A DNA stretch of 64,000 bases from Martinezella hainanensis (GTDB taxonomy: Bacteria > Pseudomonadota > Alphaproteobacteria > Rhizobiales > Rhizobiaceae), in contig NZ_FMAC01000016.1 in assembly GCF_900094555.1 (NCBI RefSeq), positions 53,379 to 117,378 on the forward strand, in the 5' to 3' direction. Numbering within the stretch: position 1 is the stretch's first letter; each line of letters starts with the position of its first letter. Below are positions 17,271 to 26,094 of this stretch, one piece after another. The notes beneath the pieces were generated by a model. It was not told where the DNA came from and ran no database searches. It saw nothing but the letters and a program-made list of their open reading frames with translations. Both the position numbers and the translations under genes were made by a program.

Positions 17271-19358
17271 ATGAAGGCGCGATGGAAGATAGCGATCGGA
17301 CTTGGAGCCACTGCCCTGACGGCGGTGGCGCTGGTCTTCGGCCTTGAGGCTGCGGACCGCGCCTATCCGCCGCCGCTGGACAATGCCCGCGTGGTCTCGG
17401 CGGAAGTGCTCGACGCCAATGGCGATCTCTTACGCGCCTTCGCGACGCCCGAGGGGCGCTGGCGGCTGAAAACCGACGTTGCCGATGTCGATCCGCAATA
17501 TCTGCGCATGCTGGTCGCCTATGAGGACCGGCGCTTCTACGACCATCACGGCGTCGATCTCATGGCGATCGGCCGCGCTTCCCTGCAGCTCGTCACGCAT
17601 GGCCGCATCGTCTCGGGCGGCTCGACGCTTTCCATGCAGGTGGCGCGGCTGATCGAGCCGCGCAGCGAGCGCTCGATGACGGCAAAACTTCTGCAGGTCG
17701 TTCGCGCCATCCAGATCGAGCGGCGGCTGAGCAAGGAACAGATCCTCGACCTCTACCTGACGCACGCGCCCTATGGCGGTAATTTGGAAGGCGTTCGGGC
17801 CGCGAGCCTCGCTTATTTCGGCAAGGAGCCGAAGCATTTGACGGTCGCGCAGGCAGGCTTGCTGGTTGCCCTGCCGCAGCTACCGGAAAAACGCCGGCCG
17901 GACCGCAATCTCGCCGCCGCCCAGGCCGCCCGCCATCGCGTGCTCGAGCGCGCCGCCGTCGCCACCGTCATCGGCGAAGGAGAGGCGGAACGCGCCTCGC
18001 TCTCCCCTATTCCGGCCCAGCGACGACAATTACCGGCCTATGCCGCGCATCTGGCCGAACTGGCGCTCCGCAAACAGCCCGGTGGCATCAAGCACAAGAC
18101 GACGCTGCGGCGCGATGTGCAGCAGGGCCTGGAGGCGGTTGCGGATGCGGCGGCGAAGCGGCTGGGACCGAAAGTCTCGGTCGCCATGATCATGGCCGAC
18201 GCCAGGACCGGCGAGATCATCGGTGAAGTCGGCTCGGCCAATTATTTCGATTCCTCGCGCGCCGGCTGGGTGGACATGACCCGCGTGCTGCGTTCGCCGG
18301 GCTCCACGTTGAAGCCCTTCATCTATGGCCTCGCCTTCGAGCAGGGCTATGTGGCGCAGGAAACGATCATCGAGGATCGTCCCGCCGATTTCTACGGCTA
18401 CCGGCCCCGCAATTTCGACATGAGCTATCAGGGCGATGTCAGCGTGCGCCAGGCGCTACAGCTGTCGCTCAACGTGCCGGCCGTGCGACTGCTCGACGCC
18501 GTCGGCCCGACGCGGCTGCTGGTGCGCTTCCGCCGCGCCGAGGTGAAACCGAAACTGCCGCCGAACGAGGCGCCGGGCCTTGCTATCGGCCTCGGCGGCG
18601 TCGGCGTGACGCTGAAGGATCTCGTGCAGCTCTATGCGGGGCTCGCCAACCGCGGCAAGGCGATGCGGATCGGCGATGGCGTCCAGGACGAGCCGGGGCC
18701 GATCGACGGCGAACCGCTGATGGAGCCGATCGCGGTGTGGAACATCACCGACATTCTCTCCGACATCATTGCGCCGCGCGGCAGCAAGCAGCTCGGCATC
18801 GCCTACAAGACCGGCACCAGCTACGGCAATCGCGATGCCTGGTCGGTCGGCTATGACGGCGCGCATGTGCTCGGCGTCTGGGTCGGCCGCCCGGACAATG
18901 GCGCCGTGCCCGGGCTGGCGGGCTATGTTTCGGCCGCGCCGATCCTATTCGAAGCCTTCGCCAAATCGGGGGTTGCCATAACCCCCTTCCCGCCGGCACC
19001 GATGGGCGCCGTACGAATCGCGCCGACCGAGCTGCCGATCAGCCAACGGCGCTTTTCCGTGACCGCCGCCGGCTTACTGGCCGCCTCCAGCCGTGAGCCG
19101 GCGCCGCAGATCGTCTATCCGCCGGAGGGGGCACGCGTCGATCTCGGCGCCAGCAGCGGTGGCAATGAGATCATGCCGCTGGCGCTGAAACTGCAGGGCG
19201 GACGGGCGCCGTTCCGCTGGCTCGCCAACGGCAAGCCGCTGCCGGACGTGTCGCGCCGCCGCACCAACCAGTGGACTCCCGACGGTGCCGGCTATTCGAC
19301 GCTGACCGTCATCGATGCCGCCGGGCGGGCGGCGAGCGTGCGCGTTTTCGTGGAATAA
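17271..19358 (+). CDS. pbpC: Penicillin-binding protein 1C
   Basis: Bifunctional wall-synthesis enzyme anchored by one N-terminal membrane helix (about 7-27). The GT51 transglycosylase domain (about 55-225) carries catalytic E85 in AYEDRRFYDHHG. The transpeptidase domain (about 290-590) has the SxxK motif at S345-K348 (SPGSTLKPF), SLN, and KTGTS. A PBP1C-specific C-terminal beta domain covers about 610-690. It follows the alpha-2-macroglobulin gene by ten bases. This pairing is well known in bacteria and links wall repair with protease trapping. Confidence 0.96.
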   Translation: MKARWKIAIGLGATALTAVALVFGLEAADRAYPPPLDNARVVSAEVLDANGDLLRAFATPEGRWRLKTDVADVDPQYLRMLVAYEDRRFYDHHGVDLMAIGRASLQLVTHGRIVSGGSTLSMQVARLIEPRSERSMTAKLLQVVRAIQIERRLSKEQILDLYLTHAPYGGNLEGVRAASLAYFGKEPKHLTVAQAGLLVALPQLPEKRRPDRNLAAAQAARHRVLERAAVATVIGEGEAERASLSPIPAQRRQLPAYAAHLAELALRKQPGGIKHKTTLRRDVQQGLEAVADAAAKRLGPKVSVAMIMADARTGEIIGEVGSANYFDSSRAGWVDMTRVLRSPGSTLKPFIYGLAFEQGYVAQETIIEDRPADFYGYRPRNFDMSYQGDVSVRQALQLSLNVPAVRLLDAVGPTRLLVRFRRAEVKPKLPPNEAPGLAIGLGGVGVTLKDLVQLYAGLANRGKAMRIGDGVQDEPGPIDGEPLMEPIAVWNITDILSDIIAPRGSKQLGIAYKTGTSYGNRDAWSVGYDGAHVLGVWVGRPDNGAVPGLAGYVSAAPILFEAFAKSGVAITPFPPAPMGAVRIAPTELPISQRRFSVTAAGLLAASSREPAPQIVYPPEGARVDLGASSGGNEIMPLALKLQGGRAPFRWLANGKPLPDVSRRRTNQWTPDGAGYSTLTVIDAAGRAASVRVFVE

Positions 19359-19452
19359 TATCCTTCAAACCATTGCGAGCGCGCTGCCCGTCTTTTTGTC
19401 AGCCGGCGGCGTCTATGATATCTTAGACATGACTCAAACGAGGAATGGCGAG

Positions 19453-19812
19453 ATGTCGGAAGAGCAGGCAATCCGTGCGGTTGTTCATCTCTATGTCGAT
19501 GGAATGGCATTCGCGAACGAGCCGGCGCTGCGCAAAGCCTTCCATCCGCGAGCGGCGATCATCGGCAATTATCAAGGCGCGGTGGAATGGATGACGCGGG
19601 ATGAATTCATCGCCGCGATCGTCGAAGAAGGCAGTGCCCCGCCCGGCACCATACCGCTGATGGAGATCGAGCTGATCGACATCGAAGGCGATGCCGCAAG
19701 CGTCAAGGTCGTCGACGAATTCGCCGGCATGCGGTTTTCGGACTATCTATCGCTGGTGAAGATCGATGGTCGGTGGAGCGTGGTGAACAAGGTTTATCAT
19801 CTGCATCGGTAG
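19453..19812 (+). CDS. NTF2-like protein (putative lumazine-binding type), 119 aa
   Basis: Small alpha+beta cone fold of the SnoaL/NTF2 superfamily: an N-terminal helix with VHLYVDGMA, a central WMTRDEFIAAI, and C-terminal strands DYLSLVKIDGRWSVVNKVYH. Members are small enzymes or ligand binders, and the function here is unknown. The ATG at 19453 has GAGGA ten bases upstream. An alternative ATG at 19429 lacks a ribosome site. The gene stands alone after pbpC. Confidence 0.8.
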   Translation: MSEEQAIRAVVHLYVDGMAFANEPALRKAFHPRAAIIGNYQGAVEWMTRDEFIAAIVEEGSAPPGTIPLMEIELIDIEGDAASVKVVDEFAGMRFSDYLSLVKIDGRWSVVNKVYHLHR

Positions 19813-19842
19813 ATAATCGGCAGCTGAGTGCGCCGCACCTCC

Positions 19843-20026
19843 GATACCCCCCTCTGTCGCTTTCGCGACATCTCCCCCACAAGGGGGGAGATTGGTGACT
19901 CGCCTGCCTTAGTCAAATATCGAAGCTACACACGCTGAAGCTCTTGGATTTGGAAGAGCACGCGACATACTCCCCACGATCTCCCCCCTTGTGGGGAAGA
20001 TGTCCCGAAAGGGACAGAGGGGGGTG
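19843..20026. repeat. Large imperfect inverted repeat between convergent genes
   Basis: The left arm (about 19843-19892) contains CCCCCCTCTGTCGC and ACATCTCCCCCACAAGGGGG. The right arm (about 19979-20026) is its near reverse complement, with CTTGTGGGGAAGATGTCCC and GGGACAGAGGGGGG. About 86 bases separate the arms, and each arm is itself partly palindromic. It sits between the NTF2-like gene and pheT. Mosaic palindromic elements of this kind are common between rhizobial genes. It may end transcription from both sides. Confidence 0.75.
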
Positions 20027-20057
20027 CCGAGCTCTCCTCGAACTCGGCAGCAGCCGA

Positions 20058-22481
20058 TTATCCTCTCAGCACGCCACCCGTCGACTTCGTGACATTTGCC
20101 ACGATCTTCTGAGTCAGAGCCTCGAAATCTTCATCCGTCAGTGTGCGTTCAGCCGGCTGGATCTGCACCTCGATGGCAACCGACTTCTTGCCTTCGCCGA
20201 GCGAGGCGCCCTCGAAGATATCGAAGACGTTGACGCCGGTGACCAACTTGCGGTCGGCGCCGACGGCGGCGCGGATGATGGCGCCGGCTTCCACCGACTT
20301 GTCGACCACGAAGGCGAAGTCGCGCTTGACGGCCTGGAAGGGAGAAAGCTCCAACGCCGGCTTGGTGCGGGTCGCCTTCTTCTTCGGCTCGGGCATGGCA
20401 TCGACATAGACTTCGAAGCCGGCGAGAGCGCCCGACACGTCGAGCGCTTCCAGCGTCTTCGGATGGAATTCGCCGAAATAGCCGAGCACGACCTTCGGAC
20501 CCATCTTGATGGTGCCGGAACGGCCGGGGTGATACCAGGCCGGACCACCCTGCTCGATCTGGATATTGCCCATCGGCAGGCCGCAGGCTTCGATCACGGC
20601 AAGCGCATCGGCCTTGGCGTCGAAGACGTCGACCGGCTTGCCGCCGCCCTTGGCAGCGTTCGACCACATGCGGCCGGCGCCGGCAAGCGTTGCCGTGCCG
20701 CGGCGGATACCGCCGGCAACGCGACGCTGGCCTTCGGGCGTGTCATTCTCATAGGTGCCGGAAACTTCGAAGATCGCGACGTCGCCATAGCCCTTGTCGG
20801 CATTGCGCTGCGCGGCCGAAAGCAGCCCCGGCAGCAGCGAGGGGCGCATGTCGGACATGTCGGCAGCGATCGGATTGGCGAGCTTCAGCGCATTGGAGCC
20901 GCCGCCGAAGAGCTTCGCTTGATCTTCCGAAATGAAGGACCAGGTGACGGCTTCCAGCATGCCGCGCGACGCCAGTGCACGCTTGGCGGCGCGCGTACGG
21001 ATCTGTAGCGTCGTCAGGATCTTGCCGTTGACGGCGGCATGGCTTGCCAACGGCTGCGGCTTGATGTTGTCGACGCCGTGGATGCGCATGATCTCTTCGA
21101 CGAGGTCAGCCTTGCCGTCGACATCCGGACGCCAAGAGGGAACAGCGACTGAAATGCGCTCGCCCGAACCGGAAACCGAGAAGCCGAGCTTCGTCAGGAT
21201 CGACTTGCTTTCGTCAGTCGAGACTTCGAGGCCTGTCAGGCGCTTGACTTCCGACAGTGGGAAATCGACGACCTTGGCCTCATAGCCCTTGTAGCCCTCG
21301 ACGCGGGCCTTGGCGGCCGTGCCGCCACAGCTGGCCAGCACCAGCTCCGTGGTGCGCTCAAGGCCGGGCACCATATATTCCGGGTCGACACCGCGTTCGA
21401 AACGATAGCGCGCATCGGTGATGATGCCGAGGCTGCGGCCGCTCTTGGCGATGTTCATCGGGTCCCAGAGCGCCGACTCGATCAGCACGTCCGTGGTGTT
21501 CTCGTCGCAGCCGGAATGTTCGCCGCCCATGATGCCGCCGATCGACTCGACGCCGTTATCATCGGAAATGACGACATTGCTCGGGTTGAGCTTGTATTCG
21601 CGCTCATCGAGCGCCAGCACGGTCTCGCCGTCCTTGGCGCGACGCACGACCAGATTGCCCTTGACCTTGGCGGCGTCGAAGACGTGCATCGGCCGACCCT
21701 GATCGAAGGTCATGTAATTGGTGATGTCGACGAGCGCGCTGATCGGGCGCAGACCGATGGCGAGCAGCCGCTGCTGCATCCACTTCGGGCTGGGGCCGTT
21801 CTTGACGCCGCGCACCAGGCGCAGCGCAAAGCCCGGGCAAAGGCGCGCATCATCCAGATCGATCTTGAGCTCCGTCGTCGTCTCGCCTTCGATGGCGAAG
21901 GACGGCGTGCCGCGCGACTTCAGCGTACCGAGGCCGGAAGCGGCGAGATCGCGCGCAATGCCATAGACGCCGGTGCAATCCGGGCGGTTCGGCGTCAGGT
22001 TGATCTCGATCATCGGATCGTCGAGGCCGGCATAGGCGGCAAAGCTCGTGCCGACGGGCGCATCGTCCGGCAGGTCGATGATGCCGTCATGGCTGTCGGA
22101 GATTTCCAGTTCCTTTTCCGAGCACATCATGCCGCGGCTCTCGACGCCGCGGATGTTGCCGATCGCAAGCGTCACATCGATGCCGGGAACATAGGTGCCT
22201 GGGGCGGCGAAAGCGCCGACGAGGCCGGCGCGGGCATTCGGAGCGCCGCAGACGACCTGAACGGGCGCGCCGTTGCCGGTATCGACCATCAGCACCTTCA
22301 GGCGATCTGCCTGCGGATGCTTTTCGGCCGAGAGAACCTTGGCGATGACGAAAGGCTTGAACGCGGCCTTGTCGTCGACCTCTTCCACTTCCAGCCCGAT
22401 CATCGTCAGGCGGGCGCAGATCTCGTCGAGCGTGGCGTCGGTTTGCAGGTGTTCTTTCAGCCAGGAGAGTGTGAATTTCAT
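20058..22481 (-). CDS. pheT: Phenylalanyl-tRNA synthetase beta subunit
   Basis: Beta chain of the (alpha-beta)2 phenylalanyl-tRNA synthetase. The N-terminal tRNA-binding EMAP-like domain (about 40-150) is followed by the B3/B4 editing domain, the B5 domain (GLEVSTDESKSILTKLGF) and a C-terminal ferredoxin-like anticodon-binding domain (about 715-807). 807 residues is normal. It starts 16 bases after pheS and belongs to the same operon. Confidence 0.98.
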   Translation of the reverse strand: MKFTLSWLKEHLQTDATLDEICARLTMIGLEVEEVDDKAAFKPFVIAKVLSAEKHPQADRLKVLMVDTGNGAPVQVVCGAPNARAGLVGAFAAPGTYVPGIDVTLAIGNIRGVESRGMMCSEKELEISDSHDGIIDLPDDAPVGTSFAAYAGLDDPMIEINLTPNRPDCTGVYGIARDLAASGLGTLKSRGTPSFAIEGETTTELKIDLDDARLCPGFALRLVRGVKNGPSPKWMQQRLLAIGLRPISALVDITNYMTFDQGRPMHVFDAAKVKGNLVVRRAKDGETVLALDEREYKLNPSNVVISDDNGVESIGGIMGGEHSGCDENTTDVLIESALWDPMNIAKSGRSLGIITDARYRFERGVDPEYMVPGLERTTELVLASCGGTAAKARVEGYKGYEAKVVDFPLSEVKRLTGLEVSTDESKSILTKLGFSVSGSGERISVAVPSWRPDVDGKADLVEEIMRIHGVDNIKPQPLASHAAVNGKILTTLQIRTRAAKRALASRGMLEAVTWSFISEDQAKLFGGGSNALKLANPIAADMSDMRPSLLPGLLSAAQRNADKGYGDVAIFEVSGTYENDTPEGQRRVAGGIRRGTATLAGAGRMWSNAAKGGGKPVDVFDAKADALAVIEACGLPMGNIQIEQGGPAWYHPGRSGTIKMGPKVVLGYFGEFHPKTLEALDVSGALAGFEVYVDAMPEPKKKATRTKPALELSPFQAVKRDFAFVVDKSVEAGAIIRAAVGADRKLVTGVNVFDIFEGASLGEGKKSVAIEVQIQPAERTLTDEDFEALTQKIVANVTKSTGGVLRG

Positions 22482-22497
22482 GTGCTTTATCCCTTCC

Positions 22498-23580
22498 TTA
22501 CGCGCTCAGGCCGCCGAACAAAGTCGGCATGTCGAGCGGGCGGAAGCCATAGTGGTTCATCCAGCGGACATCGGCGTTGAAGAAGTCGCGCAGGTCGGGC
22601 ATGCCGTATTTCAGCATGGCGATGCGGTCGAGGCCCATGCCCCAGGCAAAGCCCTGGTACTCATCCGGATCGAGCCCGCCGTGGCGCAACACATTCGGAT
22701 GCACCATGCCGCAGCCGAGGATTTCCATCCAGTCGGTGCCTTCGCCGAACTTGACGATCGGGCCGGAGCGGTCGCACTGGATATCGACCTCGAAGGACGG
22801 CTCCGTGAACGGGAAGAAGGACGGGCGGAAGCGCATCGTCACGTTATCGACCTCGAAGAAGGTCTTGCAGAACTCTTCCAGCACCCAGCGGATATTGGCG
22901 ACGTTCGCCGTCTTGTCGATGACGAGGCCTTCCACCTGATGGAACATCGGCGAATGCGTGGCGTCCGAATCCTGGCGATAGGTCTTGCCGGGGATGATAA
23001 TGCGGATCGGCGGCTTCTGCGCTTCCATCGTGCGCACCTGAACCGGCGAGGTGTGCGTGCGCAGCACCTTGCGCTCACCCTTCTCGTCCGGCTGGAAGAA
23101 GAAGGTGTCGTGCATTTCGCGGGCCGGATGCCCTTCCGGGAAGTTCAGCGCCGTGAAGTTATAATAGTCAGTCTCGACATCGGGACCTTCGGCGATCGAG
23201 AAGCCCATGTCGCCGAAGATGGCGGTGATTTCGTCGACGATCTGGCTGATCGGATGAATGCGGCCGCGCTCAGTCGGCGACGAGCGGACCGGCAGGCTGA
23301 CATCGACCGTCTCGGCCTTCAGCTTGGCGTCGATCGCGGCATCGCGCAGTGCGCCCTTGCGTTCGTTGATCGCGTCGGTGACGGCGTTCTTGAGGGCATT
23401 GATCGCCGCGCCGCGCGTCTGCCGTTCTTCCGGCGACATCGAGCCCAGCGTCTTCAGCAGTTCCGAGACCGAGCCCTTCTTGCCGAGCGCGGAGACCCTT
23501 ACGGCTTCGATCGACTGTTCGTCCGTCGCCGCGGCCACCTCGGCCATGAGTTGGGTTTCAAGTGTTACGAGTTCCGTCAT
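22498..23580 (-). CDS. pheS: Phenylalanyl-tRNA synthetase alpha subunit
   Basis: Catalytic alpha chain, class II synthetase. An N-terminal coiled-coil arm (about 1-90) precedes the catalytic core, with motif 2-like FRPSFFPFTEPSFEVD and motif 3-like GFAWGMGLDRIAMLKYG. The substrate-binding THTSPVQVRTM is intact. 360 residues is typical. It lies 36 bases downstream of the kinase-like gene and 16 bases upstream of pheT. Confidence 0.98.
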   Translation of the reverse strand: MTELVTLETQLMAEVAAATDEQSIEAVRVSALGKKGSVSELLKTLGSMSPEERQTRGAAINALKNAVTDAINERKGALRDAAIDAKLKAETVDVSLPVRSSPTERGRIHPISQIVDEITAIFGDMGFSIAEGPDVETDYYNFTALNFPEGHPAREMHDTFFFQPDEKGERKVLRTHTSPVQVRTMEAQKPPIRIIIPGKTYRQDSDATHSPMFHQVEGLVIDKTANVANIRWVLEEFCKTFFEVDNVTMRFRPSFFPFTEPSFEVDIQCDRSGPIVKFGEGTDWMEILGCGMVHPNVLRHGGLDPDEYQGFAWGMGLDRIAMLKYGMPDLRDFFNADVRWMNHYGFRPLDMPTLFGGLSA

Positions 23581-23616
23581 CTGGTCCTGCCTTGCGGACC
23601 AGGGGCCATCGGGCTC

Positions 23617-24462
23617 TCAGTCCACGGAATAAGTGGTGAACGCATGCATCAGAAAGCTTGTCGCAACGATGAAGCGCTGGAGATCACTACCCATGTGCAC
23701 GCGGCCAATCAACCGGGCAAGGAACAAAAAACCGCCGAGAAAGCGAATCATGCGCTGAAGCTCGGCGCGCGCAGCCGCCGGCGCCTGCTCGGACCAGGCC
23801 TCATAAGCCCTGTTCTGTGTTGCAAGACCGAGGTGAGCGCCCGTCGCAATCTGCAGGAAGAGCAGCCATATGTCGCGAGCCTGCGCCACCTCGAGCGGCA
23901 TGACGGTCTGCGGGTCTTCCTCGAAATCCATGAAGCCCAGCCGGTTGCCGACAAAGAACATGTCGCGCGGATAGGGCCGACCGTGGCAAAGCCCCTTGGC
24001 GTGCAGCCGGCCAAGCTCAGCAGCGCAGACGACCATGAGGTCGTCATGAGCTATTGGATCACTCTCCTTCAACTGCACGAGGCGGCACTGCACCGTGATT
24101 CCAGCATCCCCAAGAACGAGAGTACCATTCGAGGCGTAGAGAATCTCCGGAACGGCGATGCCCTCTCGGCTGAACAAGCCGATGCGCCGGGTTTCCCGCT
24201 CAACCATTTGCCGTGGCGACAGATAGGCGCAAGGTCGTAGGAAGGCGACCGGGACGATGCGCGAAAAGACCGCTTGCAGAAGACGCCAAGCAGACGGCCT
24301 CTTCGTACCGTATCGCTTGATCCAGACCTGACGTGCAGAAAGGGGTACTCGCTCGACACGGCTGGAGCCGCTGACCAGCACCGTCAGCAAGGTCTCGATG
24401 TCCTTACCGTTCAGATTGGGTATGAAGTTCAATTCCGCAGTCTTGTCATTCAATAATTTCAC
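23617..24462 (-). CDS. Kinase-fold protein (lipopolysaccharide/KEOPS-kinase-like), divergent active site, 281 aa
   Basis: The middle resembles the WaaP/InaA/Bud32 class of small kinases: E-rich MVERETRRIGLF (helix C position), LGRLHAKGLCHG and GFMDFEED. The catalytic loop reads HGRPYPRDM at 160-168, so the usual HGDxxxxN has Arg at the Asp position and Asp at the Asn position. The DFG-like D179 is kept. It may use a shifted catalytic residue or be a pseudokinase. The C-terminal 60 residues are hydrophobic. It lies between the rplT terminator and pheS and is probably co-transcribed with pheST. The family call is tentative. Confidence 0.6.
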   Translation of the reverse strand: MKLLNDKTAELNFIPNLNGKDIETLLTVLVSGSSRVERVPLSARQVWIKRYGTKRPSAWRLLQAVFSRIVPVAFLRPCAYLSPRQMVERETRRIGLFSREGIAVPEILYASNGTLVLGDAGITVQCRLVQLKESDPIAHDDLMVVCAAELGRLHAKGLCHGRPYPRDMFFVGNRLGFMDFEEDPQTVMPLEVAQARDIWLLFLQIATGAHLGLATQNRAYEAWSEQAPAAARAELQRMIRFLGGFLFLARLIGRVHMGSDLQRFIVATSFLMHAFTTYSVD

Positions 24463-24519
24463 CCATTCCCGATAGCGGGAATGCCCGAGGTGATCTTCGC
24501 AAATTGATTGTGTCGCGAA

Positions 24520-24557
24520 AAATACAAAACCCGCGCTGGTTACACAAGCGCGGGTTT
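24520..24557 (-). terminator. Intrinsic terminator of rpmI-rplT
   Basis: Perfect 11-base stem (24527-24537 with 24547-24557; AAACCCGCGCT / AGCGCGGGTTT) and a nine-base loop, followed on the minus strand by a T-rich run (TTTTGTATTTTT). It begins 35 bases after the rplT stop. Because the stem starts with AAA and ends with TTT it may work in both directions. Confidence 0.88.
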
Positions 24558-24591
24558 CATAAATATGACAAAAACTGTCTAGTAGACGCTC

Positions 24592-24996
24592 TTAGCCAAC
24601 AGCGGCTTCGAACTCGTTCTTCGTGCCAGCGTCCTTGAGGTACTCAAGTGCCTTCTTGGAGGCAGCAACGAGAGCACCGAAAGCGTCCGCTTCATGGATA
24701 GCCATATCGGAGAGGACCTTGCGGTCGACTTCGATACCAGCCTTGTTCAGACCGTCGATGAAACGGCCATAGGTCAGGCCATGTTCGCGGACGGCAGCGT
24801 TGATGCGCTGGATCCAGAGGGCGCGGAAGTTGCGCTTGTTGACCTTGCGGTCGCGGTAAGCGTACTGCTTGGAACGGTCGACGGCGGCCTTGGCGGTACG
24901 GATGGTGTTCTTGCGACGGCCGTAGAAGCCCTTGGCTGCCTTCAGAACCTTCTTGTGCTTGGCGTGGGCGGTAACGCCTCTTTTTACGCGTGCCAT
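24592..24996 (-). CDS. rplT: 50S ribosomal protein L20
   Basis: Basic rRNA-binding protein needed early in 50S assembly. It carries the family N-terminus ARVKRGVTAHAKHKKVLK and the conserved YAYRDRKVNKRNFRALWI. 134 residues is the usual alphaproteobacterial length. It follows rpmI by 37 bases. L20 is known in other bacteria to repress its own operon, but no repression site was identified here. Confidence 0.98.
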   Translation of the reverse strand: MARVKRGVTAHAKHKKVLKAAKGFYGRRKNTIRTAKAAVDRSKQYAYRDRKVNKRNFRALWIQRINAAVREHGLTYGRFIDGLNKAGIEVDRKVLSDMAIHEADAFGALVAASKKALEYLKDAGTKNEFEAAVG

Positions 24997-25033
24997 TTCA
25001 TGATCTCCTTAGTCTATAGCGTTACGAATAGTC

Positions 25034-25237
25034 TTAGAGACCGTTCGGCAAGTAGTTCTTGATAACCTTACGGCCATCCGGTTCTGCGAGAACCATGGTG
25101 CCGCGGGCATCGCGAATGAACTTGTTGCTACGCTTGATCATGCCGTGGCGCTTGCCAGCAGCGGCTGCCTTGACCTTGCCGGATGCGGTGATCTTGAACC
25201 GCTTCTTGGCAGAGGACTTCGTCTTCATCTTGGGCAT
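25034..25237 (-). CDS. rpmI: 50S ribosomal protein L35
   Basis: 67-residue basic protein with the L35 signature MPKMKTKSSAKKRFK and KRHGMIKRSNKF. GAAGGAG lies before the ATG on the minus strand. It is the first gene of a two-gene unit with rplT, preceded by its own promoter and a leader of about 175 bases rather than being directly attached to infC. Confidence 0.98.
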   Translation of the reverse strand: MPKMKTKSSAKKRFKITASGKVKAAAAGKRHGMIKRSNKFIRDARGTMVLAEPDGRKVIKNYLPNGL

Positions 25238-25419
25238 TTTGCTACTCCTTCGATGCTTCCTGGCGTGCTTTGCTTAAAAGCCCTTCCCACAGATCCGGAC
25301 AGGCCGGGCTGCAACAAGGTGCCGGAGCGTTTGTTGTTGAACTGCGGATCCGGTGACGAACCGCTCCGCCAGCATTCTGAACTGCCACGGCATGCCCTGC
25401 CGGTCAGTTCGGACGCGCG

Positions 25420-25448
25420 CTTATAACCGCACTTGCCCTGAAGTGCAA
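25420..25448 (-). promoter_or_regulatory. Strong housekeeping promoter for rpmI-rplT
   Basis: Reading the minus strand: TTGCAC at 25448-25443, a spacer of exactly 17 bases, then TATAAG at 25425-25420. Each box differs from the sigma-70 consensus at one position. Transcription would start near 25413, leaving a leader of about 175 bases before rpmI. The 320-base gap between infC and rpmI is otherwise explained by this promoter, the leader and the infC terminator. Confidence 0.8.
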
Positions 25449-25502
25449 CGGGCCTGACGCGGGAATCTTTGCAGATCGATGACAACGCGCAACCGGACCG
25501 CA

Positions 25503-25532
25503 AAAAGGAAAAAGCCGCCCAATGGGACGGCT
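25503..25532 (-). terminator. Intrinsic terminator of infC
   Basis: On the minus strand AGCCGTCC and GGGCGGCT form an eight-pair stem (one G-U wobble) around a short loop, followed by TTTTCCTTTTT. It lies 26 bases after the infC stop, so infC and rpmI-rplT are mostly separate transcripts. Confidence 0.8.
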
Positions 25533-25557
25533 CCGACCTCTTATTTCAACCTGCGCC

Positions 25558-26094
25558 TCACTTCGGCGCAAGCACCATCATCATCTGGCGGCCTTCGAGC
25601 TTGGGCTCGGCTTCCACCTTGGCGATCTCGAGCGTATCTTCCTTGACCTGCTGAAGCAGCTTCATGCCGAGCTCCTGGTGGGCCATTTCGCGGCCACGGA
25701 ACTTCAAGGTCACCTTCACCTTGTCGCCTTCTTCAAAGAAACGACCGATCGCCTTCATCTTCACCTCATAGTCGTGGGTGTCGATGTTGGGACGCATCTT
25801 GATTTCTTTGACTTCGACGATCTTCTGCTTCTTGCGCGCCTCGGCGGCCTTCTTCTGGTTGGCGTATTTCAGCTTGCCCAGATCGAGGATCTTGCACACA
25901 GGCGGTTCAGCATTGGGGGAAATCTCTACCAGATCGAGACCGGCCTCCTCTGCCATTCTCAATGCCTGGTCGGTCGGGACGATGCCCATATTCGCGCCGT
26001 CGGCAGCGATAAGCTGAACTTTGGGAATGCGAATTTCCCTGTTGGAACGTGGCCCGTCCTTTACGGGCGCATCGGTTTTAAAGGGTCTGCGAAT
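25558..26094 (-). CDS. infC: Translation initiation factor IF-3, probable ATT start
   Basis: IF-3 keeps ribosomal subunits apart and checks the start codon. 178 residues: N-domain (IRIPKVQLIAADGANMGIVP, DLVEISPNAEPPVCKI), linker with KYANQKKAAEARKKQK, and C-domain (EIKMRPNIDTHDYEVK, KVTLKFRGREM). The conserved protein begins (I/M)RRPFKTDAPVKDGPRSNREI, and that first codon is ATT at 26094. A GGAG lies nine bases upstream, and no in-frame ATG fits. ATT starts allow IF-3 to limit its own synthesis in E. coli. An upstream GTG (about 26109) is the main alternative. Confidence 0.95.
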   Translation of the reverse strand: MRRPFKTDAPVKDGPRSNREIRIPKVQLIAADGANMGIVPTDQALRMAEEAGLDLVEISPNAEPPVCKILDLGKLKYANQKKAAEARKKQKIVEVKEIKMRPNIDTHDYEVKMKAIGRFFEEGDKVKVTLKFRGREMAHQELGMKLLQQVKEDTLEIAKVEAEPKLEGRQMMMVLAPK

